DNA of 64,000 nt from NCBI GenBank assembly GCA_900554215.1, contig USGG01000001.1, positions 1 through 64,000 of the forward strand. Direction: 5' to 3'. Position numbers and translations under genes: made by a program. Numbering within the stretch: position 1 is the stretch's first letter; the number at the start of each line of letters is the position of its first letter. The notes beneath the pieces were generated by a model. The model worked only from the letters and a program-made list of their open reading frames with translations. It was not told the origin of the DNA and did no database searches. Source of the stretch: an uncultured Megasphaera sp. Lineage in GTDB: Bacteria; Bacillota; Negativicutes; Veillonellales; Megasphaeraceae. Below are positions 41,461 to 49,435 of this stretch, one piece after another.

Positions 41461-41901
41461 ATGAGTGAAAAAATGTTTACGCAGGATGAAGTAAATGCCA
41501 TTGTACAAAAACGATTAGCAGAGGAAAAAGCCCGCCTTTCCAATGATGTTAATAACGAATATAAAGCACAATGCGAAGAAATGAAAGCTCAATTCAACGC
41601 ATTTGCTATGAAGGCAGCGAAAAAAGAATTGTTTTTCACGCTGCAAGCGAATAAAGCCATAGAGCCTGAGGACATGGCGGAGCTGCTCGCCGGTCATTTA
41701 AAGGTGGATGAGCAAGGGAATGCTGCCTTTATGAACGCGGATCAGAAAGAGATAAGCATTCAGGACGGGGTAAGCGAATACCTGCAGGCGCGGCCCTGGG
41801 CTATTCGGAAGATTAAAATTGACGGGTTGAGACCTGGGGAAAGTAATCTTCCGGAGGGCTGGGATGACGCCGTAGCCATTCGCGCGGCAATGCAGTTATA
41901 A
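41461..41901 (+). CDS. Phage scaffold-like protein
   Basis: The 146-residue protein has the features of phage capsid scaffolding proteins. An N-terminal MFTQDEVNAIVQKRLAEEKAR motif opens it, as in DUF4355-type scaffolds. A long charged coiled-coil-like helix follows (about residues 10-55), then an acidic region and a short C-terminal segment. It stands immediately upstream of the capsid-like gene, the usual order. AGGAGG precedes the ATG. The family assignment is by pattern only. Confidence 0.65.
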   Translation: MSEKMFTQDEVNAIVQKRLAEEKARLSNDVNNEYKAQCEEMKAQFNAFAMKAAKKELFFTLQANKAIEPEDMAELLAGHLKVDEQGNAAFMNADQKEISIQDGVSEYLQARPWAIRKIKIDGLRPGESNLPEGWDDAVAIRAAMQL

Positions 41902-41930
41902 TATCCTGGAACTAATTTAGGAGGTAAGTA

Positions 41931-42773
41931 ATGAGTATTGAATTAGCAACTCAATTTAAGCCCTATGTAGATGAACAATTTACGAAAGAAAGTAAATTAA
42001 GCCTTATTACGAATAAAGACTTTGACTGGACGGGTGCCCATAGTGTAAAAGTGTATAAAATCAGCACTAGCCCAATGAATGACTATGACAGGAACGGAAC
42101 CGGGGCCAATGCTTCTCGTTTTGGCAAAGTGAAGGATTTAGACGCAACAACAGAAGAATTCACCTTGACAAAAGACCGTTCTTTCACGTTTGCTGTTGAT
42201 AAGCTGGATTCGGACGAAACAAAGCGAACGATGCAGGCAAGCGCTGCCCTGGCGCGGCAGAATCGCGAAGTCGTTATTCCGGAAATTGACGCCTATGTAT
42301 ACGGAAAAATTGTAGCCGGGGCAGGAACGACGGCCACGGCGGAGGAATTGACCTCAGAAAATATTTTTGACAAGATTTTGACGGCAAATAATGCATTGGA
42401 CGACGCCTGTGTACCTGAATCTGGCCGTTGCCTTGTGGTTACGCCTACTACGTACTTCCTTATGAAGCGAGCGAATGACATCGTTATGAATACGGATTTG
42501 GGGCAAGATATGCGGTTAAAGGGCGTCATTGCAAACCTTGACGGCTGCGCAGTTATTAAAGTTCCCGCCGTCCGTCTTCCTAAAGATTTTGGGTTCATGG
42601 TAGTTCATCCGTGCGCTACGGTAGCGCCGGTTAAATTGGAAGATTACCGCATCCACCAGGACCCGCCGGGAATTTCAGGCGATTTAGTAGAAGGGCGTAT
42701 CTGCTACGATGCCTTTGTTCTGGACAATAAGAAGAAGGCTATCTACTACCAGCCGTTGCCGGCATCGGAATAA
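41931..42773 (+). CDS. Phage major-capsid-like protein
   Basis: The 280-residue protein resembles short HK97-fold major capsid proteins encoded without a fused protease. Visible features include LTKDRSFTFAVDKLDSDET near 76, then ARQNREVVIPEIDAYVYGKIV near 108, the conserved CLVVTPTTYFLMKRA near 165 and the C-terminal GRICYDAFVLDNKKKAIYY. AGGAGG precedes the ATG. It follows a scaffold-like gene. With no protease, portal or large terminase in the island it probably builds or remodels capsids with a helper phage. Confidence 0.7.
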   Translation: MSIELATQFKPYVDEQFTKESKLSLITNKDFDWTGAHSVKVYKISTSPMNDYDRNGTGANASRFGKVKDLDATTEEFTLTKDRSFTFAVDKLDSDETKRTMQASAALARQNREVVIPEIDAYVYGKIVAGAGTTATAEELTSENIFDKILTANNALDDACVPESGRCLVVTPTTYFLMKRANDIVMNTDLGQDMRLKGVIANLDGCAVIKVPAVRLPKDFGFMVVHPCATVAPVKLEDYRIHQDPPGISGDLVEGRICYDAFVLDNKKKAIYYQPLPASE

Positions 42774-42858
42774 ATGGGAATATTCACGGCGACGTATTGA
42801 CGCCGATCGTCTGCCCTATTACTCTAAAGATGAACCGTAAAGGCATGGAAACACAACG

Positions 42859-42905
42859 AACCCCACAAGGTATAGGCTACCTTGTGGGGTTCTGGCGTTC
42901 TTTTA
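42859..42905 (+). terminator. Terminator after the capsid gene
   Basis: AACCCCACAAGG (42859-42870) is perfectly complementary to CCTTGTGGGGTT (42880-42891); TTCTTTT follows about 10 bases later. It ends the island's late transcript. Confidence 0.7.
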
Positions 42906-42963
42906 TGCCCTAACCCGTCAAAACGACGGGCGAGCCCTTGCAGAGATGACTACGGGAAACAGG

Positions 42964-42981
42964 TTGCGCCCTTTTTGCGCC
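42964..42981. repeat. 18-bp terminal direct repeat (right copy)
   Basis: This is an exact copy of the 18-bp repeat at 33984-34001, in the same orientation, lying 46 bp inside attR. Confidence 0.7.
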
Positions 42982-43027
42982 TTTTTCAAAATGTGGGGCT
43001 GTAGACGGCGTAAATATGCGGTTGTCT

Positions 43028-43041
43028 CACCCTTTCCGCCA
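43028..43041. repeat. attR core
   Basis: CACCCTTTCCGCCA repeats the 3' end of tRNA-Ser exactly. The DNA to its right, from 43042, should have followed the tRNA before integration. Confidence 0.88.
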
Positions 43042-43052
43042 AGCAAACAACA

Positions 43053-43083
43053 GGGCTCGCCGGTTTTCGGCGGGCCCTTTTAG
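43053..43083 (+). terminator. Original tRNA-Ser terminator, displaced by the island
   Basis: GGGCTCGCCG and CGGCGGGCCC form a strong stem followed by TTTTAGTTT, 12 bp beyond attR. In the uninterrupted chromosome it would have been just after tRNA-Ser. Confidence 0.75.
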
Positions 43084-43243
43084 TTTACTAGTTTGAGCTG
43101 TTTTTTGATGAGGGGTTTAAATAAGGGGTTTATTTTATGACAGATACGTGCGGCAGCTCGTATTTGCAGCTGCCATTATGGCATTTAAATCTGTAGACGC
43201 GCGATTTTATCCTGTCATAACTGTACTGTATTGACTGTATGCG

Positions 43244-43432
43244 TCATCCCATTGACAGGTTAAGATGGGCAAAGGCGAAGGCGGACCAAATGGCCGTAAT
43301 GATGATGTATAGGATAATCTGCGTCTTCGTATAATTGCGGCGCTGACGATACAAGAGATACAGGCCGAGGGGCCAGCAGATGATGAGGGCAGCCCATAAA
43401 ATCCATTTTTTGTCATACCATTTCGTTTCCAT
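43244..43432 (-). CDS. Small two-helix membrane protein
   Basis: The 62-residue protein has a short polar start (METKWYDKKW), one hydrophobic helix (about 11-27), a basic loop (RQRRNYTK) and a second helix (about 37-56). AGGAGG lies 8 bp before the ATG. It resembles short YrdB/superinfection-immunity-like proteins only in layout, so no function is given. About 160 bp of non-coding DNA separate it from the attR terminator. Confidence 0.6.
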   Translation of the reverse strand: METKWYDKKWILWAALIICWPLGLYLLYRQRRNYTKTQIILYIIITAIWSAFAFAHLNLSMG

Positions 43433-43661
43433 ACGTATATCCTCCTAATTTTTTATGCATGAGGTCGGCCTTGCGCAGTCCGGTACGAGGGGCGTTTTTC
43501 GTCCGGCAGAAGGGAGCGCGGCCGTCGGGAATCTATTTTGCCCAGAGAGTTTAGGTACAGCATAGAATACTTTTTTATTGCTGTCAATAACGAGGCGTCT
43601 TGAAGCAGCGTTGGCGAGGTTGCGGCAGATGGGCGCGAATCGGCGAATTTTCGGCAGGGAA

Positions 43662-43690
43662 TTGACAGGCTTTTTTCGTAAAAATATAAT
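43662..43690 (+). promoter_or_regulatory. Promoter of the CpXC-domain gene
   Basis: A consensus TTGACA at 43662-43667, a 17-bp spacer and TATAAT at 43685-43690 lie about 80 bp upstream of the gene. The rest of 43433-43772 shows no gene. Confidence 0.85.
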
Positions 43691-43772
43691 AGGAATGGAA
43701 TAGCTGGAACGCTGCAGGCGGCGTGTCTGCGGCGAAACATATATCGTATGGAGAGAAGTAAGGAGGTTCGTT

Positions 43773-44438
43773 ATGTCGAGATTCCATGAGGAAGAGATTA
43801 CCTGTCCCCAGTGCGGCAAAACCAGCCAGTTTAAGGTATGGGACAGCGTGAATACACAGACCGATGAAAAGATGAAGGATGCGGTGCGGTCGCTGGAAGC
43901 ATTTACCATGCATTGTCCGCACTGCGGATACGAGCACGTCGTCAGCTATAATTTCTTGTATCATGATATGGATGGAGCTGTTATGATCTATCATGCTGCC
44001 GACGAAACGGGAGAGGAAACGGCGCGTCAGGCTTTCAAGCAGGCTATGGCGGTACTGCACGACGCGGCGCATTACGTCTGCCGCATTGTCCATTCCTTCG
44101 ACGAAATGCTGGAAAAGCTCCGCATCGCTGACGCCGGTCTGGACGACCGCATTATTGCGTTGCTGAAGCTGCTGGCTGAACGGCAGGTGGAAGCCCAGTA
44201 TCCTGAGTTTCATGTGACGGGCTGTTATTTTATCCGGGACGAAGAGGGCAAGTTTATTATCCACCTCATTGACGATGGTACGAACGAAGCGCTGAACGTC
44301 GATTACGAAGCCAGCTTCGCTGAATTGTACGAAACGCTGCGGAACGAATTCAGCAAGGAATTGGAAGAACAGGCGAAGGACGTGCCGGTCATCGATAAGG
44401 ACTGGGCCATTGCGTTTTTAGATACCGTTATGAAATAA
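43773..44438 (+). CDS. CpXC-domain protein
   Basis: The 221-residue protein starts with a CpXC-like zinc-binding module: CPQCGK near residue 11 and CPHCGYEHVV near 49. The remainder is an alpha/beta region without a recognised family, ending in DKDWAIAFLDTVMK. AAGGAGG precedes the ATG. The function of the family is unknown. It has a strong own promoter and a terminator. Confidence 0.75.
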   Translation: MSRFHEEEITCPQCGKTSQFKVWDSVNTQTDEKMKDAVRSLEAFTMHCPHCGYEHVVSYNFLYHDMDGAVMIYHAADETGEETARQAFKQAMAVLHDAAHYVCRIVHSFDEMLEKLRIADAGLDDRIIALLKLLAERQVEAQYPEFHVTGCYFIRDEEGKFIIHLIDDGTNEALNVDYEASFAELYETLRNEFSKELEEQAKDVPVIDKDWAIAFLDTVMK

Positions 44439-44465
44439 AGCGCTGTGAAGGGCAGCGGACATATC

Positions 44466-44500
44466 AAAGCTCGCGGGGCCATGCTTCCGCGGGCTTTTGC
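44466..44500 (+). terminator. Terminator after the CpXC gene
   Basis: AAAGCTCGCGG (44466-44476) pairs with CCGCGGGCTTT (44487-44497), with one G-U pair, followed by T. Confidence 0.75.
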
Positions 44501-44569
44501 TGTAGCTGCAGGCAGGGCACGCAGGCTGCCCCGGGGGGAAGAGAAATGAGGAGGAATGGCCCTATTTAC

Positions 44570-44599
44570 TTGCGAAGTGGCAAATATGTGTTATATAAT
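44570..44599 (+). promoter_or_regulatory. Promoter of the 2-hydroxyacid dehydrogenase gene
   Basis: TTGCGA at 44570-44575, 18 bp and TATAAT at 44594-44599, about 60 bp before the start codon. Confidence 0.65.
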
Positions 44600-44660
44600 T
44601 AAGAATATATGTAGGTTTTTAATTAGATGATTGTTTTTACCAAAGAAAAGGGGCTGTGAT

Positions 44661-45629
44661 ATGTATCACATAAGTGTTTTGACGGGACGTCAGGACGAAG
44701 ATGATTTTGGAGAGCGGTTGCGGGATATTGCCCGCGTCGAATATTGTCCGGAAGCCGATGAAGACGTCATGGCTGACCGGCTGGAAGACGCCGACGTGAT
44801 TATCTGCAAATCAGAACGGATTTCCGGCTCGCTTTTGGACCGGCTCGACGACTTGAAGCTCATCGTCATTTTATCGACGCGGTATGACAACGTCGATTTG
44901 GATGGGGCTGCCCGCAACGGCGTTCTCGTCGTCAATAACATGTCGTATTGCGTCGATGATATTGCCGATCATACGTGCGCCATGATATTGGCCCTGATTC
45001 GGCAGCTGCCGGAATACTTGACGGACATCAACGTCAACAGCCGCTGGGAGTACGGCTCCGTGGCCTGGCCTATCCACCGCGTGAGCAGCAATCTCATCGG
45101 CCTCGTCGGATTCGGCCATATCGGACGGGCCGTCGCGTCGCGCATGCAGGCCTTCGGCTGCAGCATTCAGGCTTACGACCCGTTTGTCAGCGAAGACATC
45201 ATGAATGCGCATCATGTCCGTCCTGTCGATATGGACCAGCTGCTGGAAACGAGCGACGTCGTATCGCTCCATATGCCGCTGAATGAAACGACGCGGTATA
45301 TTTTCCAGGATGAACAGTTCGAGCAGATGAAGCAGGGCGCTATGTTTGTCAACTGCTGCCGCGGCGGCCTGGCTGACGAAGCGGCGCTGTACCATGCCGT
45401 CGACGACGGACACATCCGCAGCGCAGCGCTGGACGTCTTATCTATGGAGCATCCCAGTCCGATGCTGCTCAAAATGATTGCCCGGCCGGAATTCCTGCTG
45501 ACGCCCAACGTCAGCTTCCATTCGGTCGAAGCCGATAAGCAGGTCCGCGACGACGCCGAGACATATATCCGCCTGTTCTTTGAAGGACGGCGGGACGAAC
45601 TGCCGATCGTCGTAAAAGATACATATTAA
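44661..45629 (+). CDS. D-isomer-specific 2-hydroxyacid dehydrogenase
   Basis: The 322-residue protein belongs to the NAD-dependent D-2-hydroxyacid dehydrogenases (lactate, glycerate and similar). The Rossmann motif GLVGFGHIGRAVASRM lies near 145, the catalytic-site region VSLHMPLNETTRY near 200, VNCCRGGLADEAALYHA near 228 with the conserved Arg, and the Glu/His pair region follows near 255-285. AAAGGGG precedes ATG 44661; an ATG ten codons upstream is less well placed. The substrate is not predictable. Confidence 0.85.
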   Translation: MYHISVLTGRQDEDDFGERLRDIARVEYCPEADEDVMADRLEDADVIICKSERISGSLLDRLDDLKLIVILSTRYDNVDLDGAARNGVLVVNNMSYCVDDIADHTCAMILALIRQLPEYLTDINVNSRWEYGSVAWPIHRVSSNLIGLVGFGHIGRAVASRMQAFGCSIQAYDPFVSEDIMNAHHVRPVDMDQLLETSDVVSLHMPLNETTRYIFQDEQFEQMKQGAMFVNCCRGGLADEAALYHAVDDGHIRSAALDVLSMEHPSPMLLKMIARPEFLLTPNVSFHSVEADKQVRDDAETYIRLFFEGRRDELPIVVKDTY

Positions 45630-45641
45630 CATCGTGCATAC

Positions 45642-45680
45642 ATGCGGCGCATCGGCGCAAGCGCGCCGGCGCGCCGCATG
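45642..45680. repeat. Very GC-rich hairpin after the dehydrogenase gene
   Basis: CATGCGGCGC (45642-45651) is the exact complement of GCGCCGCATG (45671-45680), with CGGCGC/GCGCCG pairing inside the loop. There is no T-tract, so it is not a classical terminator; it may stall or process the transcript before the deacetylase gene. Confidence 0.55.
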
Positions 45681-45711
45681 ATAAACCGACATACGAAGGG
45701 GGCTTTATGTC

Positions 45712-46527
45712 TTGCGCATTTGGAAATTCGCCGCAATGGCATGTCTTTGCTGCGCCCTGTTAGGGGGCTGCGGCCCGTCTTCCGACACGAAGACGGCCGC
45801 CGAGTCTGCCGCTCCGGCAGCGCAGCAGGAACAAGTGGAAATGGCCGTTCCCGAAAAAGGGATTCCGGTCCTCATGTATCATATGATAGGCGACGTGCCT
45901 GATAACGACGCCGTTCTGCTGGAATCGCACTTCCGCGAGCAGATGCAGTTTTTAAAGGACAACGGGTTTCATCCCATTACGCTGCAGCAGCTCCATGAAT
46001 ACATGACGGAAGGGAAGGCCGTTCCTGTAAAACCTGTCGTGCTGACCTTTGACGACGGATATCCTGATACATATTCCATCGTCATGCCCGTCATGAAAGA
46101 ATTCGGATTTCCCTGCACCGTATTCATCCCGACGTATGATGCCGACCAGGGCACGCGTCTGACGTGGCAGCAGATCCAGGAAATGAAAGACGCAGGCATT
46201 ACTATTGCTTCGCACAGCTACCGTCATGAGCGCCTGACAGAGCTTTCAGCGGCAGCCGTCGAAGAAGACGTGCAAAAGAGCCAGGAAGCGCTGAAGCAGC
46301 GCCTTGGCATCGACAACGAATTTTTCTGCTATCCCTATGGCCGGGTCAATGAGGCTGTCGAAGACGTCATGAAAAAGCACGGCGTCAAGCTGGCCGTCAC
46401 TATGAATCCGGGATGGGCCAAGCGCGGCGACAATCCCTATGCCGTCAACCGCATCTGGATTGGCAACGCCGTCGATATAGAAAACTTTGAGCAGCGCGTT
46501 ACGACAGAGCAGTACGAAGAACGATAA
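45712..46527 (+). CDS. Polysaccharide deacetylase lipoprotein (NodB-fold)
   Basis: The 271-residue protein carries a signal peptide with lipobox LLGGC (Cys about residue 20), so it should be lipid-anchored outside the cytoplasmic membrane. The NodB/CE4 domain begins at VLMYHMIG (about 50) and shows the metal and catalytic motifs LTFDDGYPDTY near 107 and SHSYRHERL near 162. The start is TTG at 45712 behind GAAGGGGG; a nearby ATG at 45707 is in the wrong frame. It leads into a cluster of envelope proteins that may act on an exopolysaccharide or peptidoglycan. Confidence 0.85.
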   Translation: MRIWKFAAMACLCCALLGGCGPSSDTKTAAESAAPAAQQEQVEMAVPEKGIPVLMYHMIGDVPDNDAVLLESHFREQMQFLKDNGFHPITLQQLHEYMTEGKAVPVKPVVLTFDDGYPDTYSIVMPVMKEFGFPCTVFIPTYDADQGTRLTWQQIQEMKDAGITIASHSYRHERLTELSAAAVEEDVQKSQEALKQRLGIDNEFFCYPYGRVNEAVEDVMKKHGVKLAVTMNPGWAKRGDNPYAVNRIWIGNAVDIENFEQRVTTEQYEER

Positions 46528-46560
46528 CGCCGTGTCTATCTTTACATTTCTGAGGTAACT

Positions 46561-47505
46561 ATGAAGAAACATTTCAAAGATATTTGCAAATTTTTAATAG
46601 TATTGCTGGTCTTTTTCGGCGTAACGTCGCCTGTCGTTGTACTGTTCGGTCCCTTTGACAACATCAAGAGGACCGTCGTCGGCGCGATTTTGAAGAGCCG
46701 CCACCCCCAGTACATTACGTGGCTTTTTTCTCAGGAAGAAATCGATAAAATACTGGGCGGCATCAGCACGGCGCCGAAGCAGGAGCTGTTTAAATTTACG
46801 GCCCGCACCGATTCGTCCCTGAATTTAAAGCAGATTGAATCGAGCCGCTTCAAAGGCTTTTTGCTGGAAATCCCCGACCCGAAGCGCATCGAAGTAGCGA
46901 CGGCGGAAAATATGGATGAAAAAGGCGACACGACGAGCGGCATCGCCAAGCGGCATGACGCCGTGGCGGCCATCAACGCTGGCGGCTTTTACGATGCCAA
47001 TGGTACCGGCACGGGCCGCAGCCCGTACGGCTTTATCATTCATGACGGCCGGTTCCTTCTGGGGCAGAATTCCCTCGACGTGGAAGTGAACGAATTCGTC
47101 GGATTCAATAAAGAAGGAAATCTCATCGCCGGTACGTACAGCAAGGGCGAAATCATCGAAATGGGCGCGAAAGAAGGCATATCTTTCGGCCCGGCCCTCA
47201 TCGTCAACGGCGAAAAGATGATTACCGACGGCGACGGCGGCTGGGGCGTCGGCCCCCGCACGGCTATCGGTCAGCGCAAGGACGGCACGGTGCTGTTTTT
47301 GGTCATCGACGGCCGCCAGCCCGGGTATTCTGTCGGCGCGACGCTGCGGGACCTGCAGAATATCCTCTATGAAGAAGGCGCAGTTATCGCGGCCAATTTG
47401 GACGGAGGCTCCAGCTCAACGCTGTACCTCAACGGCAATGTAGTGAACAAACCGGCGGACTTGCTGGGCGAACGCATGATTCCGACGGCATTTATCGTCA
47501 AATAG
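46561..47505 (+). CDS. Phosphodiester glycosidase (NAGPA/DUF2233-like) membrane-anchored protein
   Basis: The 314-residue protein has an N-terminal membrane anchor (about residues 11-29) and a NAGPA-like domain, with AINAGGFYDANGTG near 139, GFIIHDGR near 159, TAIGQRKDGTVLFLVIDGRQPGYSVGAT near 239 and NLDGGSSSTLYLNG near 280. The family includes phosphodiester glycosidases and proteins of exopolysaccharide metabolism. It lies 33 bp after the deacetylase, so the two probably modify the same polymer. Confidence 0.85.
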   Translation: MKKHFKDICKFLIVLLVFFGVTSPVVVLFGPFDNIKRTVVGAILKSRHPQYITWLFSQEEIDKILGGISTAPKQELFKFTARTDSSLNLKQIESSRFKGFLLEIPDPKRIEVATAENMDEKGDTTSGIAKRHDAVAAINAGGFYDANGTGTGRSPYGFIIHDGRFLLGQNSLDVEVNEFVGFNKEGNLIAGTYSKGEIIEMGAKEGISFGPALIVNGEKMITDGDGGWGVGPRTAIGQRKDGTVLFLVIDGRQPGYSVGATLRDLQNILYEEGAVIAANLDGGSSSTLYLNGNVVNKPADLLGERMIPTAFIVK

Positions 47506-47514
47506 GAGGTATGT

Positions 47515-48423
47515 ATGAACACGAAACGAGTTCTCTTGGCCTTCGTTGTCGGCATTGCCGTCCAGGCAGGCGTGTATTTGTATTTAGACAAGGTGCTCTT
47601 TGCGCCGGCCTCGGATTTCCAGATTGCCGGCACGAATCAGCAGGAAGCATTGGGCTTCGGCGTAGAGCCGAACGGCCAGTCCTATTATTCCTTTGACAAG
47701 CGGTTTATGGCGACCATTGTCGACGACCAGGTGTCGATTTACGAAGCCGGCAAGAAGGGCGAGCCGCAGCGCATCAACCTGCACGGCAAGAAGGTGTCCT
47801 TCTTCGAATGGCTGCCGGACCGCAATCTGGCCATTTTCGCCACCTACGGCTACGATAACGAGACGGGCAATTATGAAGTCCACATCGCCCAGTACGACCC
47901 GGTATATCCCGAACGGGAGCTGGACACGCCTATCGAAGACGCGCCGGAAGACAGCAAGATCGTCGACGTAGCCTACTCGACGGCGACGAACGTCGTATAC
48001 ATGAAGCTGGAAGTGGCTCCCGAACGGTACCGCATTTACCGTACCGACGCCAACTACGATACGCGGCGCATCCACGTCCAGGCTGAAAACATCGGCCGCA
48101 TCGCCGTATTCTACGACGAAGACATCTTCTTCTATGACAACCTGCGCACCGGCGTCGTCTACATGTTTGAAGGAGCGACGAGCAGCTGGCGGGAAATCTC
48201 GCCGGTCGGCAAGTACCGTCTCGTCGGCATCGACGGCCAGGATATTTACGTCGCCGAGCTGAACCGCGACGACAAGGTTGTCGCGGCATACCGCGGCCGC
48301 CTGCGCCAAGGCTTCACGAAGATAGCGACATATAAAACGCCGGAAGACTTTTCCAAGCTGACCCTCAACAGCATGCTGGAAGCGTCGGATAAAATGGAAA
48401 GCTCCGGCGATACAAATAAGTAA
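47515..48423 (+). CDS. Hypothetical membrane-anchored protein with beta-propeller-like repeats
   Basis: The 302-residue product has a signal-anchor at about residues 5-24 and a long extracytoplasmic region rich in beta strands, with repeated IYRT, IFFYDNL and YVAELNRD-type blocks that resemble a beta-propeller. No family is recognised. AGGAGG lies 6 bp before the ATG. It follows the glycosidase by 9 bp, so it belongs to the same operon. Confidence 0.6.
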   Translation: MNTKRVLLAFVVGIAVQAGVYLYLDKVLFAPASDFQIAGTNQQEALGFGVEPNGQSYYSFDKRFMATIVDDQVSIYEAGKKGEPQRINLHGKKVSFFEWLPDRNLAIFATYGYDNETGNYEVHIAQYDPVYPERELDTPIEDAPEDSKIVDVAYSTATNVVYMKLEVAPERYRIYRTDANYDTRRIHVQAENIGRIAVFYDEDIFFYDNLRTGVVYMFEGATSSWREISPVGKYRLVGIDGQDIYVAELNRDDKVVAAYRGRLRQGFTKIATYKTPEDFSKLTLNSMLEASDKMESSGDTNK

Positions 48424-48432
48424 GGTGATACG

Positions 48433-48762
48433 ATGGCAAAGCATAAAATCCCCAAGAACCGGTCTCTCGAAGACATGTTCAAGGGCGTAAAAGAAGAAAT
48501 AACCTTTGAAACGGCTGATTGGGACGACGAACCGGCGGCAAAGCCCCGCGTCGTTCAGAAGCCGGCGAAAAAGCAGACGGCGTCGGATTTCCGCAAGCAG
48601 TTCTTCACGGACGACTTGCAGGAAAAGGTCGGCTCCCTGCTGCTGGAAATCAAGATGGCCTATTATAAAGACGGCGTCGGAGATATTTCCCTGGAAGTCG
48701 TCAAGGACGGCCGCAACGTCGTCATCAAGACGGGGCCGAAGACAAGTAAGAAGACTCGCTGA
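48433..48762 (+). CDS. Hypothetical cytoplasmic protein
   Basis: The 109-residue protein is charged and lacks a signal sequence. A basic N-terminal region (MAKHKIPKNRS) precedes a helical section and a strand pair ending in basic residues (KTSKKTR). It starts 9 bp after the previous gene and ends at a strong terminator. No family is recognised. Confidence 0.6.
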   Translation: MAKHKIPKNRSLEDMFKGVKEEITFETADWDDEPAAKPRVVQKPAKKQTASDFRKQFFTDDLQEKVGSLLLEIKMAYYKDGVGDISLEVVKDGRNVVIKTGPKTSKKTR

Positions 48763-48772
48763 GTCTGTATTG

Positions 48773-48798
48773 GGGGACGCTGGGCGTTCCCCTTTTTT
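48773..48798 (+). terminator. Terminator of the deacetylase-glycosidase cluster
   Basis: GGGGACGC (48773-48780), loop TGG, and GCGTTCCCC (48784-48792) form the stem, followed by TTTTTT. Confidence 0.9.
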
Positions 48799-48824
48799 CA
48801 TAAAGCCGTCCGGCAGGAGGGACT

Positions 48825-49331
48825 ATGGTTACGAGAGAGGATATGATGCGCCGCTATCCGAACTGCGGCGTCATCGAAGAAGAATTTGAAAACTCCAAAT
48901 GGTTTTCCGTATTCATGCAGCTCGTCTTCACCTTGGTCGGCATGTATTTTTTCTGGCTCATGCTCGGCGAAGCGACGCTGGCGGCGCGTCTCGACAACAT
49001 CGCCGTCCTGCTGTTCTGTCTGTGGCGCATTCACAGACAGCGAGACATCGTCTGCTTCGTCACCGATAAGGGCCTCATCGTGCGCCGTCAGTTCATGTCC
49101 TTCCGGGACTTCTTCGATGAGCAGATTCATGAAGAGCGGAGCTTTGTCTTCATCCCCTACAAGAATATCTTTCTCATCGCAGATAACTGGCAGGAAATCG
49201 AGCTGGGCAAGGCTGAAGAAGGGGGCATCGCCGTTTTGCCGGTTCACATGCAGTTCTTGTCCAGGAAAAACAAGCAGCGCATCATCGACCGCATCAAGGA
49301 ATGGCAGGAGACGCACGACGACGAATCGTAG
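48825..49331 (+). CDS. Hypothetical membrane protein with a PH-like cytoplasmic domain
   Basis: The 168-residue protein has two membrane helices close together (about residues 30-48 and 58-70) and a following region (about 75-168) with IVCFVTDKGLIVRR and FVFIPYKNIFLIADNWQEIEL, which resembles a bacterial PH-like domain. No specific family is recognised. AGGAGG precedes the ATG. No clear promoter is visible. Confidence 0.55.
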   Translation: MVTREDMMRRYPNCGVIEEEFENSKWFSVFMQLVFTLVGMYFFWLMLGEATLAARLDNIAVLLFCLWRIHRQRDIVCFVTDKGLIVRRQFMSFRDFFDEQIHEERSFVFIPYKNIFLIADNWQEIELGKAEEGGIAVLPVHMQFLSRKNKQRIIDRIKEWQETHDDES

Positions 49332-49435
49332 GGCTGAAGAAGAGAAAGACGAGCGTAAAAAAGAGATTTGAAGAGAATAAGAGAAAAAGGGCGGGGATTC
49401 ATGAAAAAATTCCATCATTTTGAGTGATGAAAACT

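Larger units (their letters stand above)
33866..43041. mobile_element. Integrated 9.2-kb phage-satellite-like island with capsid genes
   Basis: The island is bounded by the 14-bp att duplication and holds, left to right: integrase, CI-like repressor, Cro-like protein, a DNA-binding protein, a D5/P4-type primase-helicase, four small proteins, an origin-like repeat, a terminase-small-subunit-like protein, a small protein, a scaffold-like protein and a capsid-like protein. No large terminase, portal, protease, tail, lysis or conjugation gene is present. This fits a phage-inducible satellite. Base composition is more AT-rich than the surrounding chromosome in several genes. Confidence 0.85.

Noticed and set aside
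47584..48801. A 405-codon minus-strand frame antisense to the beta-propeller-like gene
   Set aside because: Shadow of the operon's coding strand; no ribosome site or motifs.
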